Assembly: GCA_023386815.1 (NCBI GenBank) | Contig: JAEWIZ010000015.1 | Span: 124,001-188,000, forward strand | Direction: 5' to 3' | DNA from: Bacillota bacterium | GTDB lineage: Bacteria > Bacillota > Clostridia > Lachnospirales > Lachnospiraceae | DNA: 64,000 bases | Part shown: positions 25,448 to 34,934 of the stretch, piece by piece | Numbering within the stretch: the stretch's first letter is position 1 | Layout: every line of letters starts with the position of its first letter | Made by a program: the position numbers and the translations under genes | Notes under the pieces: generated by a model | Told to the model about the DNA's origin: nothing | Seen by the model: only the letters and a program-made list of their open reading frames with translations | Database searches by the model: none

Positions 25448-27694
25448 ATGAATAGAACAAACGATCAGATAATCCAATTGGATTATTCTGAAGAAATGAA
25501 AAATAGTTACCGTGATTATGCAATGAGCGTTATTATAGCCCGAGCATTACCGGATGTTAGAGATGGCTTAAAGCCGGTGCAGCGAAGAATTCTGTATTCC
25601 ATGATTGAACTTGGTCTGGAGCCTAACAAACCCCATAGAAAGAGTGCTCGTATCGTCGGTGATACCATGGGTAAATATCATCCCCATGGTGATAGTTCCA
25701 TCTATGACGCCCTGGTTCGAATGACCGAGGATTATTCCCTGATGCTTCCCCTGGTGGATGGTCATGGAAATTTTGGTTCCATTGATGGAGACGGGGCCGC
25801 GGCAATGCGTTATACGGAAGCCAGGCTATCCCCTGGCGCCATGACTTTGCTCGATCACCTGGAAAAGGGTCTGATTGAATTCCAGCCAAACTTTGATGAT
25901 AGCGAGAAGGAGCCAACGGTTCTCCCTGCTATGATCCCAAATCTGTTAATTAACGGAACTACCGGTATTGCCGTAGGTATGGCAACTAATATTCCACCCC
26001 ATAATCCGGATGAAGTAATTAACGGCGCTATCGCCGTTATGGATAATCCTAATATCACAGTAGAGAAATTAATGGAATACATACCAGCTCCTGATTTCCC
26101 TACCGGCGGTACTATTATTAATCAGGACGATCTCCTCTCTCTCTATGAAACCGGAGAAGGAAAGATACGAATTCGTTCCAAGGTCGAGATTGAGAATGGA
26201 GATAATGGGCGTAAGAATATTGTCATCACCGAAATCCCCTATACCATAGCCGGAAATAAGACCAAGTTAGTAGAGGGTCTGGCTACCTTGATGAAGGATA
26301 AAGTCTTTGATGAAATCTATGATATTCGTGATGAGTCCTCCAAGGAAGGCATTCGTGTCGTCATCGAAGTAAAGAAAGACAGGGATATTAACAATCTCTT
26401 AAATGGCTTATACAAAAAGTCCGGTATGGAGGATACCTATTCCGCCAACCTTCTTGCTGTTAAGGATCAGCAGCCTATTGTATTTAATTTAAAATCCATT
26501 CTAAGTGAATTTATTGATTTCCAGGTAGAGCTTTATACGAAGGAATACCAATATCTTCTTGATAAGGCTCTAAAACGCCTTGAAATTGTAGGTGGTTTGA
26601 TTAAGGCTACTGATGTCATTGATTTAATTATTGAGATACTACGAGGCAGCTCCTCTGTTAAGCAAGCAAAAAATTGTCTGATGGAAGGAAATACGGAAGG
26701 TATTAAGTTCAAATCCCTGCAATCAGAAAATGATGCCAAAAAACTGGATTTTACAGAGCGTCAGGCTGATGCCATTCTAGCAATGCAATTAAGTAAATTA
26801 ATTGGCTTGGAGATCTTAAAATTACACGATGAAAATTCTGAGCTCTTGAATTCGATTGAAGAATATAAGAAAATTCTTGGTGATCAGAAAGAATTATACA
26901 AGGTAATCAAATCAAAATTGAAGGAATATAGAAAAATCTTCCATACAGACCGAAAAACCATGCTGGCAAACGAAAGCTTAAAGGAATATGTGGAAGAAGT
27001 AAAGATCGAGGATCTGTATATTCTGATGGATCGCTTCGGATATACGAAGTCCGTGGACGTTGCAAGCTACTCCAGAGCTTCTGAAGATAATCTGAAGGAA
27101 TATGTAACAGTTATACAGATGAAGAATACAGATCGTCTCTGTATATTTACCGCTGAGGGTAACATGTATCAGGTAAAAGCGGAAAACATTCCAAGATGCA
27201 AAATGAAGGATAAGGGCGTTCTGATTCATAATCTATGTAAGCTGAATAAAGAAAACATAATCCTGATAACCTCCTTTGAACAGCTTTTTGAATCTCAACT
27301 TTTATTTACGACAAAGCTAGGCTTCATTAAACAGGTTTCCGGTGCTGAATTCGAAACGAACAGAGCTACGATTGCTTCCACGAAGCTCGAGGACAAGGAT
27401 GAAATCGTTAGCATTAATCTGCTGAGTGCTGGTGAGGTATTAGCGGGTAACCTGAAAGTTATCCTATTAACAGAAAAGGGCTTGTCACTTGGTTTTATGC
27501 TTTCTGAGGTAAGTGAGCTAAAGAAGACCAGTCGAGGTGTAAAAGCAATAACCCTGGAAAAGAACGATGTCGTATGTTATGCAACTGCTCTTGATCCCAA
27601 TCTGGAAACCTTTACCTACAAGGACAAGGCCTTAAGTGTTAAAAAGGTACGTAATCGTAAACGTGGGGATAAGGGACAAAAGGCGCAGTTATAA
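25448..27694 (+). CDS. parC: DNA topoisomerase IV subunit A
   Basis: A 748-residue type IIA breakage-reunion subunit. The catalytic tyrosine is in AAAMRYTEARLSP, and the quinolone-region loop reads GDSSIYDALVRM, with the usual Ser and Asp positions unmutated. The C-terminal beta-propeller lacks the QRRGGKG GyrA box expected in gyrase, and the protein is about 80 residues shorter than typical GyrA, so ParC is the better name. The ribosome site GGAGG is 11 bases from the ATG. Likely co-transcribed with parE and ended by the hairpin at 27760. Confidence 0.9.
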   Translation: MNRTNDQIIQLDYSEEMKNSYRDYAMSVIIARALPDVRDGLKPVQRRILYSMIELGLEPNKPHRKSARIVGDTMGKYHPHGDSSIYDALVRMTEDYSLMLPLVDGHGNFGSIDGDGAAAMRYTEARLSPGAMTLLDHLEKGLIEFQPNFDDSEKEPTVLPAMIPNLLINGTTGIAVGMATNIPPHNPDEVINGAIAVMDNPNITVEKLMEYIPAPDFPTGGTIINQDDLLSLYETGEGKIRIRSKVEIENGDNGRKNIVITEIPYTIAGNKTKLVEGLATLMKDKVFDEIYDIRDESSKEGIRVVIEVKKDRDINNLLNGLYKKSGMEDTYSANLLAVKDQQPIVFNLKSILSEFIDFQVELYTKEYQYLLDKALKRLEIVGGLIKATDVIDLIIEILRGSSSVKQAKNCLMEGNTEGIKFKSLQSENDAKKLDFTERQADAILAMQLSKLIGLEILKLHDENSELLNSIEEYKKILGDQKELYKVIKSKLKEYRKIFHTDRKTMLANESLKEYVEEVKIEDLYILMDRFGYTKSVDVASYSRASEDNLKEYVTVIQMKNTDRLCIFTAEGNMYQVKAENIPRCKMKDKGVLIHNLCKLNKENIILITSFEQLFESQLLFTTKLGFIKQVSGAEFETNRATIASTKLEDKDEIVSINLLSAGEVLAGNLKVILLTEKGLSLGFMLSEVSELKKTSRGVKAITLEKNDVVCYATALDPNLETFTYKDKALSVKKVRNRKRGDKGQKAQL

Positions 27695-27759
27695 TTAATG
27701 TTTGAATATTTTCTAAGGTTTCATTATATAATTTTATAATATCACTTGATAAAGATCCA

Positions 27760-27796
27760 CAAAACGGGGTGTTGCAATCAGCAACACCCCGTTTTG
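27760..27796. terminator. bidirectional terminator between parC and araD
   Basis: A perfect 16-bp stem (CAAAACGGGGTGTTGC) around a five-base loop lies between two convergent genes. The A/T bases at the stem ends provide short T-runs on both strands, so it can end both transcripts. Confidence 0.9.
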
Positions 27797-27803
27797 TATT
27801 ATC

Positions 27804-28505
27804 TTAATGGTCTTCAGAGCCTTGACCATAATATGCATTTGCACCGTGCTTTCTAAAGTAATGCTTATCCAGTAAATACTGAGATACTCTCGGAACTCTA
27901 GGATTAAGTGTCATTGTTTTATAGGCCATCTCTGCTACTTTATCCAGAACTACTGCATTATACACTGATCCGGCTGCAGTCTTGCCCCAAGCAAATGGAC
28001 CATGATTTTTAACTACGATGCCCGGAATAGACATAACATCACTTTCACCAATGGTTTCAACAATAACTAATCCGGTGTTATGCTCGTAGGCATCATTAAT
28101 CTCCTGCTCCGTTAACTCTCGTGTACAGGGAATATCTCCATAGAAATAATCCGCATGGGTTGTTCCAAAGGCCGGTATTGCCATGCCTGCCTGAGCAAAG
28201 GTTACTCCCCAGGTGGAATGTGTATGAACTACACCGCCAATCTCAGGATAGGTCTTATATAGAACCAAGTGCGTTGGTGTATCGGAGGATGGTTTATAGT
28301 TACCTTCAATCAGATTTCCTTCGAGATCAACAACCACCATATCCTCAGCCTTCATCGTTGCATAGTCTACACCGCTAGGTTTAATAACTACTAATTTGCT
28401 CTCTCGATCAATGCCGCTTACATTACCCCAGGTATAGATCACCATACCCCTTTCAACCAGTTCCATGTTTGCATCAAAAACTTCTTGTTTTAATTTCTCC
28501 AGCAT
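27804..28505 (-). CDS. araD: L-ribulose-5-phosphate 4-epimerase
   Basis: Converts L-ribulose-5-phosphate to D-xylulose-5-phosphate. The 233 residues are a standard class II aldolase-fold epimerase: TWGNVSGID, IKPSGVDYATM, the zinc histidines in VHTHSTWG, AFGTTHADYFYG, and the C-terminal VVKNHGPFAWG. The ribosome site GGAGG is well placed. No arabinose isomerase or kinase is adjacent, so it serves a pathway encoded elsewhere or a related pentose or ascorbate route. Confidence 0.94.
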   Translation of the reverse strand: MLEKLKQEVFDANMELVERGMVIYTWGNVSGIDRESKLVVIKPSGVDYATMKAEDMVVVDLEGNLIEGNYKPSSDTPTHLVLYKTYPEIGGVVHTHSTWGVTFAQAGMAIPAFGTTHADYFYGDIPCTRELTEQEINDAYEHNTGLVIVETIGESDVMSIPGIVVKNHGPFAWGKTAAGSVYNAVVLDKVAEMAYKTMTLNPRVPRVSQYLLDKHYFRKHGANAYYGQGSEDH

Positions 28506-28711
28506 TTTAACTCGCCTCCATAATATTATAATTATTCACGTGAGTACAAAATACCTGATTTTAACAGTCAAAAGAAAATGCATCAGCCTTTCCCCTCGAC
28601 TCCCCCAGTTTTTAAGATCCGGTATACCAGAACTCAAAGGAAAGTGTTCAACTTTCCGTAATACACTTTCAATATAAATGAATTAGACCTCTATTGCAAT
28701 ACCTTTATAAT

Positions 28712-28744
28712 AAAAAAGTTCTATCCCTCATTGAAGAATAGAAC
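28712..28744 (-). terminator. rho-independent terminator of the HPt-like gene
   Basis: On the minus strand GTTCTAT and ATAGAAC flank an 13-base loop and are followed by TTTTTT, 13 bases after the stop codon. Confidence 0.8.
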
Positions 28745-28756
28745 CTAGTACGCATA

Positions 28757-29251
28757 TTAAATAGTTTTTCGTTTCAACAGAGTTTGGGAAAGTTCAATGC
28801 TTTCTTTGGTTTTGGTGAAATCATATTTTAAAAATGCTTTATTATCATCTTCCTTTTTAAATACATTGATTACGTGTGTTAGTTTTAGCATTACCTCTAA
28901 GTTCTCTGCAAAATCCATTAAATGAATAAAAAATGCTTCCAGTTGTACCTTTACAATTAGATTATCTTCATTTACAAGACCTGTCTCTAATTGATACGCT
29001 TCTTCTGCCAGAGATAGGGCTCCAATATTACTAAACATCCTACGAAGTGTTTGCGTAATCGTTCGCAAACCTTCGTATTCCTCCGTATAATACATATTCT
29101 GAAGAATGGTTAACTTGGCCTTAATGCTTTTTAAAGTGGATAGTAACGCCTTCGTATAGTTATCCATATTCCCAAAAAAATAGCGACTTCCAGCATTAAA
29201 ATCAATCTCTGGAACATAGGAAAACATCTCTCTTGTTACTTCGCACTTCAT
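28757..29251 (-). CDS. HPt-like helical protein lacking the phosphorylatable histidine
   Basis: A 164-residue, mostly helical protein. Residues 20-90 look like a histidine phosphotransfer (HPt) domain: GSRYFFGNMDNYTKALLST, then TITQTLRRMFSNIGALSLAE, which parallels the AHTLKGSSANIGA core. The position of the HPt histidine is Gln67 here, and the Lys-Gly after it is Arg-Arg, so phosphotransfer is not expected. The rest is helical without a recognised domain. The ATG at 29251 has GGAGGT four bases upstream. It stands alone, divergent from guaA. HPt resemblance is my reading from motif spacing. Confidence 0.65.
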   Translation of the reverse strand: MKCEVTREMFSYVPEIDFNAGSRYFFGNMDNYTKALLSTLKSIKAKLTILQNMYYTEEYEGLRTITQTLRRMFSNIGALSLAEEAYQLETGLVNEDNLIVKVQLEAFFIHLMDFAENLEVMLKLTHVINVFKKEDDNKAFLKYDFTKTKESIELSQTLLKRKTI

Positions 29252-29584
29252 TATGACCTCCATTCTGCTTACTGAATATCTAAACACGATGAAAATACAC
29301 ACATTAGGTAGATTTTAACATAATTAATAAAATTTGTAAACTTTTATTTTTCATTTTTTACCATTTATATGCGAATAATGACTATTCTTTGCCATCATTT
29401 TTATCAAATCCTTGCCATTATTAACAAAAAGGATTTAACACGGCGTAACTTGCCTTTTTTTTATCATTTTCACTAGCATAATTATAGAATTTGTTGTATT
29501 ATGTATCTACATTTCGAATAAGTCGATAAAAATCGTCTTAATGAACGTGAACCGCGACGAATAGGTGTTATAGGAGGTTATCAA

Positions 29585-31120
29585 GTGGAAAAAGAATTAG
29601 TAATCGTACTTGACTTCGGCGGGCAGTATAATCAATTAATTGCCAGAAGAGTCAGAGAATGTAATGTATATTGTGAGGTACTACCCTTCACAACCAGCCT
29701 TGATCATATCAAGGAATTGAATCCAAAGGGAATCATATTTACCGGCGGTCCAGCAAGTGTATACGAGCCTGATGCTCCAAGCTGTGATCCTGGAATCTTC
29801 TCTTTAGGAATTCCCGTACTTGGTATTTGCTACGGATGTCAGCTTATGACCCATCTGTTAGCAGGTAAAGTATCGAAAGCTCCGGTTAGAGAATACGGTC
29901 GTACTGAAATCAATGTAACAACATCATCTAAGTTATTCCATGACATTTCTGAGAATACCATCTGCTGGATGAGCCATACCGATTACATTGAGACACCTGC
30001 AGCTGGCTTTGATATTATTGGAAAATCTGATTCTTGTCCAATCGCTGCGATAGAAGATACCGAGAGAAATCTTTATGGTGTACAGTTCCATCCTGAGGTA
30101 GTTCATACTCCGGAAGGAACAAAGATGCTTCATAACTTCTTATATCAAGTATGTAATTGCTCCGGAGACTGGGTAATGTCCTCCTTTGCAGAGGAAATGG
30201 TTGCTTCCCTGAAAGAAAAAATCGGTGATAAGAAGGTTTTATGTGCCCTGTCCGGCGGCGTAGATTCTTCTGTAGCTGCTGTAATGATCAGTAAGGCAGT
30301 CGGCAAGCAGCTCACCTGTATTTTCGTTGACCATGGTCTTCTTCGTAAGAATGAGGGCGATGAAGTTGAAGAGATCTTCACTACTCAGTTCGATTTAAAC
30401 TTTGTACGTGTAAACGCTCAACAGCGTTTTTATGATAAATTAGCTGATGTATCTGATCCTGAAACTAAGAGAAAAATCATCGGTGAAGAATTCATTCGCG
30501 TATTCGAAGAAGAAGCGAAAAAAATTGGAACCGTTGATTTCCTTGTACAGGGAACCATCTATCCTGACGTAATTGAAAGTGGGCTCGGTAAATCCGCAGT
30601 AATTAAGAGCCACCACAACGTAGGCGGACTCCCTGACTATGTAGATTTCAAAGAGATTATTGAGCCTCTGCGTAACCTCTTCAAGGATGAGGTAAGAAAA
30701 GCCGGACTTGAGCTTGGTATTCCTGAGAAGTTAGTGTTCAGACAGCCTTTCCCAGGACCTGGTCTTGCAATTCGTATCATTGGTGATATTACTCCTGATA
30801 AGGTTACTATCCTTCAAGATGCAGATTATATCTATCGTGAGGAAATTGCGAAGGCTGGATTGGATAGAAGCATTGGACAATACTTTGCTGTATTGACCAA
30901 TTTAAGAAGCGTTGGTGTTATGGGTGATGAAAGAACCTACGACTATACGGTAGCTCTTAGAGCAGTGACAACGACTGACTTCATGACCGCAGAATTTGCT
31001 GAACTTCCTTGGGACTTGCTTGGAAAGATATCCAATCGAATTGTGAATGAAGTAAAACATGTGAATCGTATTTGCTATGATATTACGGGTAAACCACCGG
31101 CTACGATTGAATGGGAATAA
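29585..31120 (+). CDS. guaA: GMP synthase (glutamine-hydrolysing)
   Basis: Converts XMP to GMP using ATP and glutamine. The N-terminal class I amidotransferase has the nucleophile Cys in LGICYGCQLM and the His/Glu pair in FHPEVVHT; the ATP-pyrophosphatase has the P-loop ALSGGVDSSVAA, and the dimerisation domain ends PPATIEWE. Length 511 is normal. The GTG start follows AGGAGG by seven bases. The upstream gap 29252-29584 has no recognisable purine riboswitch. Confidence 0.98.
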   Translation: MEKELVIVLDFGGQYNQLIARRVRECNVYCEVLPFTTSLDHIKELNPKGIIFTGGPASVYEPDAPSCDPGIFSLGIPVLGICYGCQLMTHLLAGKVSKAPVREYGRTEINVTTSSKLFHDISENTICWMSHTDYIETPAAGFDIIGKSDSCPIAAIEDTERNLYGVQFHPEVVHTPEGTKMLHNFLYQVCNCSGDWVMSSFAEEMVASLKEKIGDKKVLCALSGGVDSSVAAVMISKAVGKQLTCIFVDHGLLRKNEGDEVEEIFTTQFDLNFVRVNAQQRFYDKLADVSDPETKRKIIGEEFIRVFEEEAKKIGTVDFLVQGTIYPDVIESGLGKSAVIKSHHNVGGLPDYVDFKEIIEPLRNLFKDEVRKAGLELGIPEKLVFRQPFPGPGLAIRIIGDITPDKVTILQDADYIYREEIAKAGLDRSIGQYFAVLTNLRSVGVMGDERTYDYTVALRAVTTTDFMTAEFAELPWDLLGKISNRIVNEVKHVNRICYDITGKPPATIEWE

Positions 31121-31192
31121 TTTACATCTTTTAGCAATCCCGTAAGCCTTGATTTTACTAAATTTTTAAGAATTTGATATGTAGTTTCCTAT

Positions 31193-31257
31193 AAAAAAGT
31201 GGGTAGAATATGATTGTCTTCGCTTGGAAAGTGGTAATCATAACTACTCACTTTTTG
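31193..31257 (+). terminator. terminator downstream of guaA
   Basis: AAAAAAGTGGGTAG pairs with CTACTCACTTTTT, with an inner ATGATT/AATCAT stem, giving a long hairpin ending in a T-run about 75 bases after the guaA stop. Confidence 0.75.
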
Positions 31258-31335
31258 ACTATAAATGAATCTTCCTATTGATGAAAAGCAGCTCAAAACC
31301 GATTTTCACTTACCAAAGCATCAAAATTTGCAATG

Positions 31336-31363
31336 AAAAAGGATAGACATCACCTGCCTATCC
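31336..31363 (-). terminator. terminator of the lipoprotein gene
   Basis: On the minus strand GGATAG and CTATCC flank an 11-base loop, followed by TTTTTC, about 50 bases after the lipoprotein stop codon. Confidence 0.75.
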
Positions 31364-31409
31364 CCACTTCCTAAAACGCCAATTATTATACTTTTTACCC
31401 TGTTTTGAG

Positions 31410-32042
31410 CTATTCTCCTTTAGATGTTCCGTCAGTAAACAGAATTTTATCTACTTTGTACTTAAAAATCAAATCATCATAATCTGATGTATAAAGCTTC
31501 ACATGGTCATCCATAAATTGATTAATTTCCATACCTAGACTATCATCTATAATAGTTTCACCAGCTTTTACCGTATTCGTCAAATCGCATTGTATCATCA
31601 TAATGCTAGAACCAAACATATCTTGAATGTCTACAACTCCTTGGATACCTTTGATATCTTTATCTGTATTATTAGTTTCAGTAATTTCAAATTCAACAGT
31701 TTCACTATATTTCCAATTATCTAAATCTGCAGGTGAACTTTTCATATTTGTAAACTTAACAGTTACGTCATCACTTTCAACCTTTTTATCTTCTTTCTTG
31801 TTAATTTTTGCTTGCAGTGTGTCTCTTTCTGTTTGAACAGTCGATAGCTGGGTTTTTAAATCATCTACTTGTGATTGTAAATCACTGATTTGGTTTTTTA
31901 ATTCTTCAACATTTTCTTGTAATCCTTCGGTTACTTTTGGTGTTTCTGTTACAGCCGAATTATTACTAACATCTTTACTAATACCGCACCCCATCATAAA
32001 AGACATTAATATAGCAACAGTGATACATGAAAATTTCTTCAT
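31410..32042 (-). CDS. predicted lipoprotein with coiled coil
   Basis: The 210-residue protein starts with a lipoprotein signal peptide ending FMMGC, so the mature protein begins at the cysteine near residue 19. Residues about 43-85 form a heptad-rich coiled coil (VEELKNQISDLQSQVDDLK and following). Residues about 95-205 form a beta-rich domain (SETVEFEITETNNTDKDIKG, VKAGETIIDD) like extracellular FxLYD/DUF4352-type modules. No enzymatic motif. AGGAGA precedes the start. Function unknown; probably surface exposed. Confidence 0.8.
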   Translation of the reverse strand: MKKFSCITVAILMSFMMGCGISKDVSNNSAVTETPKVTEGLQENVEELKNQISDLQSQVDDLKTQLSTVQTERDTLQAKINKKEDKKVESDDVTVKFTNMKSSPADLDNWKYSETVEFEITETNNTDKDIKGIQGVVDIQDMFGSSIMMIQCDLTNTVKAGETIIDDSLGMEINQFMDDHVKLYTSDYDDLIFKYKVDKILFTDGTSKGE

Positions 32043-32212
32043 ATGGTTCTCCTTAGTATGTTTTTGTTAATATTATACATTGATTTTCATATAATTACCA
32101 TCATAAATATTCAATATATTGCCCAAATAATATAAAAGTAAAAACGAGACAAATACAAATTGTACTTTTACCCACCAAACCTTATTATGTGACTCCCGAA
32201 TAGCAAAAATAG

Positions 32213-32250
32213 AAAACCCACCCTAATACCTGACCGGTAAAGGGTGGGTT
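32213..32250 (-). terminator. terminator of the secreted-protein gene
   Basis: On the minus strand ACCCACCC and GGGTGGGT form a strong stem around CTTTACCGGTCAGGTATTA-like loop sequence, followed by TTTTC, about 70 bases after the stop codon. Confidence 0.75.
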
Positions 32251-32320
32251 CCTATTTTCTTTTCTGTTCAATAATCCATTGGTGGTTGCTCTTAAACAAA
32301 ACACCTTATCCTGTTCTATC

Positions 32321-33514
32321 TCACTTCAATGTTATCGACGTTACCGTAAACTCCCTAGCAGCTGATGCCAAAATAGTTTGCTTTGTCGCAGTGTTCGTAG
32401 TACTCTTTAATCTTACATATATCTTATCATCAATGGATACATTTTTGACTATTACTGTATTCTTTGCTGTCATCTGAGTCCATTTTGCTTTCATAAGGTC
32501 TAAGGTTGAGCCTTTTCTTACAACAGTGTATTCGTAGTAGATTTTTAAATTAGTATCTGAAATCTTTATGGACGTTCCTGTAACAGATACTGTCTGCGGA
32601 GCAGCAGCTTGAGCAGCTACATTAATCACCTTTGCACTAGAGTTCACCTTTTTATCAGAGCCTTCATTATACAACTCTATTGTTCCACCCAAAATGGTAC
32701 CATCTGCGGCAACTCCTAGTATACTTTTTAAATCTAAAAAGTTTTCTTTTGCAGCAGTTGTGAATTTCTTCCATTCGATAGTGTCAGTTCGATACACTGT
32801 TTCATTCGACTTTAAACCTGTTAAAATCAACTTACTTCCATCCACCTTTGCAGATGGCGCTGACGGTTTTTTACTAACCTTTATACTTATGCTTTTACCC
32901 GCTCTTCTATCGGTTGTAGCAACTGTTCTAAAATAAAAAGTTGCACCCTTTAGCTCATAGATTGAAGTATATATGATTGGACTAGTTGCTGTTCTCCAGG
33001 CGCCGTTGACACCTTTTTTATATTCTACCGGATAGTTTAAAGCTGATTTAAATTCAATCCTACCAGCTCCACCAGTAACCTTGTAGCTTACCGTTAAGTC
33101 TTTTCCCTCTTCTGCTTGAAGAGGATAAGGAACCTCGTTTGTATCCTTATTGCCTTTAAAGTATATCGTTACCGCTTTCGTAGACAGAATTGATGATAAA
33201 TCAACCATTCTCGAAGCATCGATCATTTCCCAATTTTTCTTCCCATCAATACTTATGTAAAATCTCGTACTTCCGCCAGGACCCGCAGTAACTGTTGCTA
33301 TCTCTTGTGTATAGTCAACCGCTACACCTACAGAGGTTCCTGTGGCAGTCGCCTTTACAACCTTCATACTACTTTGATCACTAAGTACAATACTGATCAT
33401 CACACAGATAATCATGAGATTCCGAAGAATATTCCTTTTGTACGAAGTCACTGACTTCTTCGTTTTGATATTTAGTTCTTGAGGACTTGTAAATTTGTTA
33501 GTTTTCATATCCAT
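32321..33514 (-). CDS. secreted beta-rich protein of unknown function
   Basis: About 397 residues. A basic N-terminus precedes one hydrophobic signal or anchor segment near residues 30-47 (LRNLMIICVMISIVLS), then a region rich in Val, Thr, Lys and Ser with repeated beta-strand patterns such as GKKNWEMIDASRMVDLSSIL and TIEWKKFTTAAKENFLDLKSIL, which look like duplicated modules. I recognise no catalytic motif. The start is uncertain: ATGs at 33514 and 33508 both follow a GAAGGGAATGGG stretch better than the ATG at 33544. Likely an extracellular or wall protein. Confidence 0.7.
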   Translation of the reverse strand: MDMKTNKFTSPQELNIKTKKSVTSYKRNILRNLMIICVMISIVLSDQSSMKVVKATATGTSVGVAVDYTQEIATVTAGPGGSTRFYISIDGKKNWEMIDASRMVDLSSILSTKAVTIYFKGNKDTNEVPYPLQAEEGKDLTVSYKVTGGAGRIEFKSALNYPVEYKKGVNGAWRTATSPIIYTSIYELKGATFYFRTVATTDRRAGKSISIKVSKKPSAPSAKVDGSKLILTGLKSNETVYRTDTIEWKKFTTAAKENFLDLKSILGVAADGTILGGTIELYNEGSDKKVNSSAKVINVAAQAAAPQTVSVTGTSIKISDTNLKIYYEYTVVRKGSTLDLMKAKWTQMTAKNTVIVKNVSIDDKIYVRLKSTTNTATKQTILASAAREFTVTSITLK

Positions 33515-33709
33515 CTTCCCATTCCCTTCTTCGCTATTAGTCATTTGAATATTTCTATTGATTTGTAAATGCTATACATTACTCTTTCTGATAACTCTTA
33601 TTACATTAGAGAGTCTACAATAAAAACCTCTATTTACAAGAATATTATGGTATCTATTTGACGATGAATACTTCCAACTGTATCCATATTTTTCGCTAAT
33701 TTTATTCAT

Positions 33710-33738
33710 ATTATAGTCCTTTTTCCTATCTAAAGCAA
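33710..33738 (-). promoter_or_regulatory. promoter of the secreted-protein gene
   Basis: On the minus strand TTGCTT (33738-33733) and TATAAT (33715-33710) are 17 bases apart, giving a leader of about 190 bases. In the gap 33515-34122 I see only this promoter and the next terminator. Confidence 0.65.
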
Positions 33739-33949
33739 TCACATCAGGTACATTTATCAGTTTCTGGATATAATATACTAGAAAACCCTTGCTTATACTA
33801 TTCTTTTAGTTTTAACTTAGTTATTTCTATCGGAGATGTAAGATCTAATATACCATGATTTATCTATCTTTCTTCCTATCATTTGTTATAAACCGACAAG
33901 AGCCAAAAATAATGAGATAAGAAGAAATTAAGATATCATAATAAATTGG

Positions 33950-33996
33950 CACTAAAAAGCTACACCTGTTAAGTCAACAACCTAATAAGTGTAGCG
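33950..33996 (-). terminator. terminator of the AlkZ-related gene
   Basis: On the minus strand GCTACAC and GTGTAGC enclose about 23 bases and are followed by TTTTT, 128 bases after the stop codon. Confidence 0.65.
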
Positions 33997-34122
33997 ATGT
34001 GTTTCTTTTATTAAATCCCTTTATTTCTTATATATTTTTATGAAGATATCATTTCATAATAATATCGTATATAAGATGCATTGGCTTTTATCTTCTCTTT
34101 CATATTTCCATGAACACTTCAG

Positions 34123-34845
34123 TTATTTCAAAACTCTCTCAACATCATTACGGTCTGACGATGGAAACTTTAACATAATCCAATCAACCATTTTATCCTT
34201 TGCTTGCAATGCACTCAAATGATATGCCGACCTTACATGCTCCGCTCCAAACAAATTCTCACTCAAGGTATAGCTTGCCACTGCCCAACCGTATTCTTCC
34301 TGCTTTTTATTACGTCTTCGTTGGAAGCTCTTAACAGTGATATAGGTCTGCATCTGCAATGAGGTCAGGGTTCCTTCATATCCATTTTCGCCACCCTTAC
34401 CAAAGCCGGCTGCAGTCTTAAGCTCGTTCGATAGCATATTATCACATTGCTCCAGAACTTCTATAATTCTCTTTGATCGATGGCTTGCTAAGCCATCTTC
34501 GTATCTACTGTCAAAGTCATATCCATCTCGCCGATAAGACGCTAAATAGGGATACCACTCCTTCGATACAAATCCTGCACGATTACCGAATAATTTACCG
34601 TATGCGATCTTGCCTTCCGAAGCGATTACTTCACGCCAGGACCATGGATCTGTGATTGAACTATCTGACCACCAGGAATTAATTCCGGTAATTTCTTCTA
34701 CCGAAAAACCTGGTACGCAATTCTTAAATAAGGGAAGGAAACCTACCTTGTTAATATAAGCTGAGAGTTCTTCGCTGGATTTTATTCTTTGTGGGTCGTT
34801 ATCAGCTAGTCCTTCCATAATCCATTTACCATCGATTGTAACCAT
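34123..34845 (-). CDS. AlkZ-related uncharacterised protein
   Basis: A 240-residue protein rich in Trp and charged residues (INSWWSDSSITDPWSWREVIA, GKIAYGKLFGNRAGF, ASYRRDGYDFDSRYEDG). This pattern recalls clostridial proteins annotated as related to the AlkZ DNA glycosylase, but I cannot see the AlkZ QxQ-type catalytic motif and do not claim activity. The ATG at 34845 has GGGAG seven bases upstream; the longer frame has none. It lies 90 bp after yfbR in the same direction and not far from uvrBA, so a nucleic-acid repair or nucleotide role is possible. Confidence 0.6.
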   Translation of the reverse strand: MVTIDGKWIMEGLADNDPQRIKSSEELSAYINKVGFLPLFKNCVPGFSVEEITGINSWWSDSSITDPWSWREVIASEGKIAYGKLFGNRAGFVSKEWYPYLASYRRDGYDFDSRYEDGLASHRSKRIIEVLEQCDNMLSNELKTAAGFGKGGENGYEGTLTSLQMQTYITVKSFQRRRNKKQEEYGWAVASYTLSENLFGAEHVRSAYHLSALQAKDKMVDWIMLKFPSSDRNDVERVLK

Positions 34846-34934
34846 AACTATTCTCCCATACACATTATGTTTGATACAGATCAAGCAATTTTGCTTATTG
34901 TACAATAAATCCTTACATATCTCTTTAACCTATA

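Noticed and set aside
25448..27694. gyrase subunit A
   Set aside because: The GyrA box is absent and the protein is short, so topoisomerase IV subunit A is more likely.
29303..29584. purine riboswitch upstream of guaA
   Set aside because: The conserved core of the purine aptamer is not present; only A+T-rich leader and a GTG start with AGGAGG are seen.
33572..33709. 45-codon open frame with AAAGGA eight bases before its ATG, minus strand
   Set aside because: The TATAAT of a good promoter directly precedes the ATG, so the start would lie at or before the transcript start; no family resemblance.
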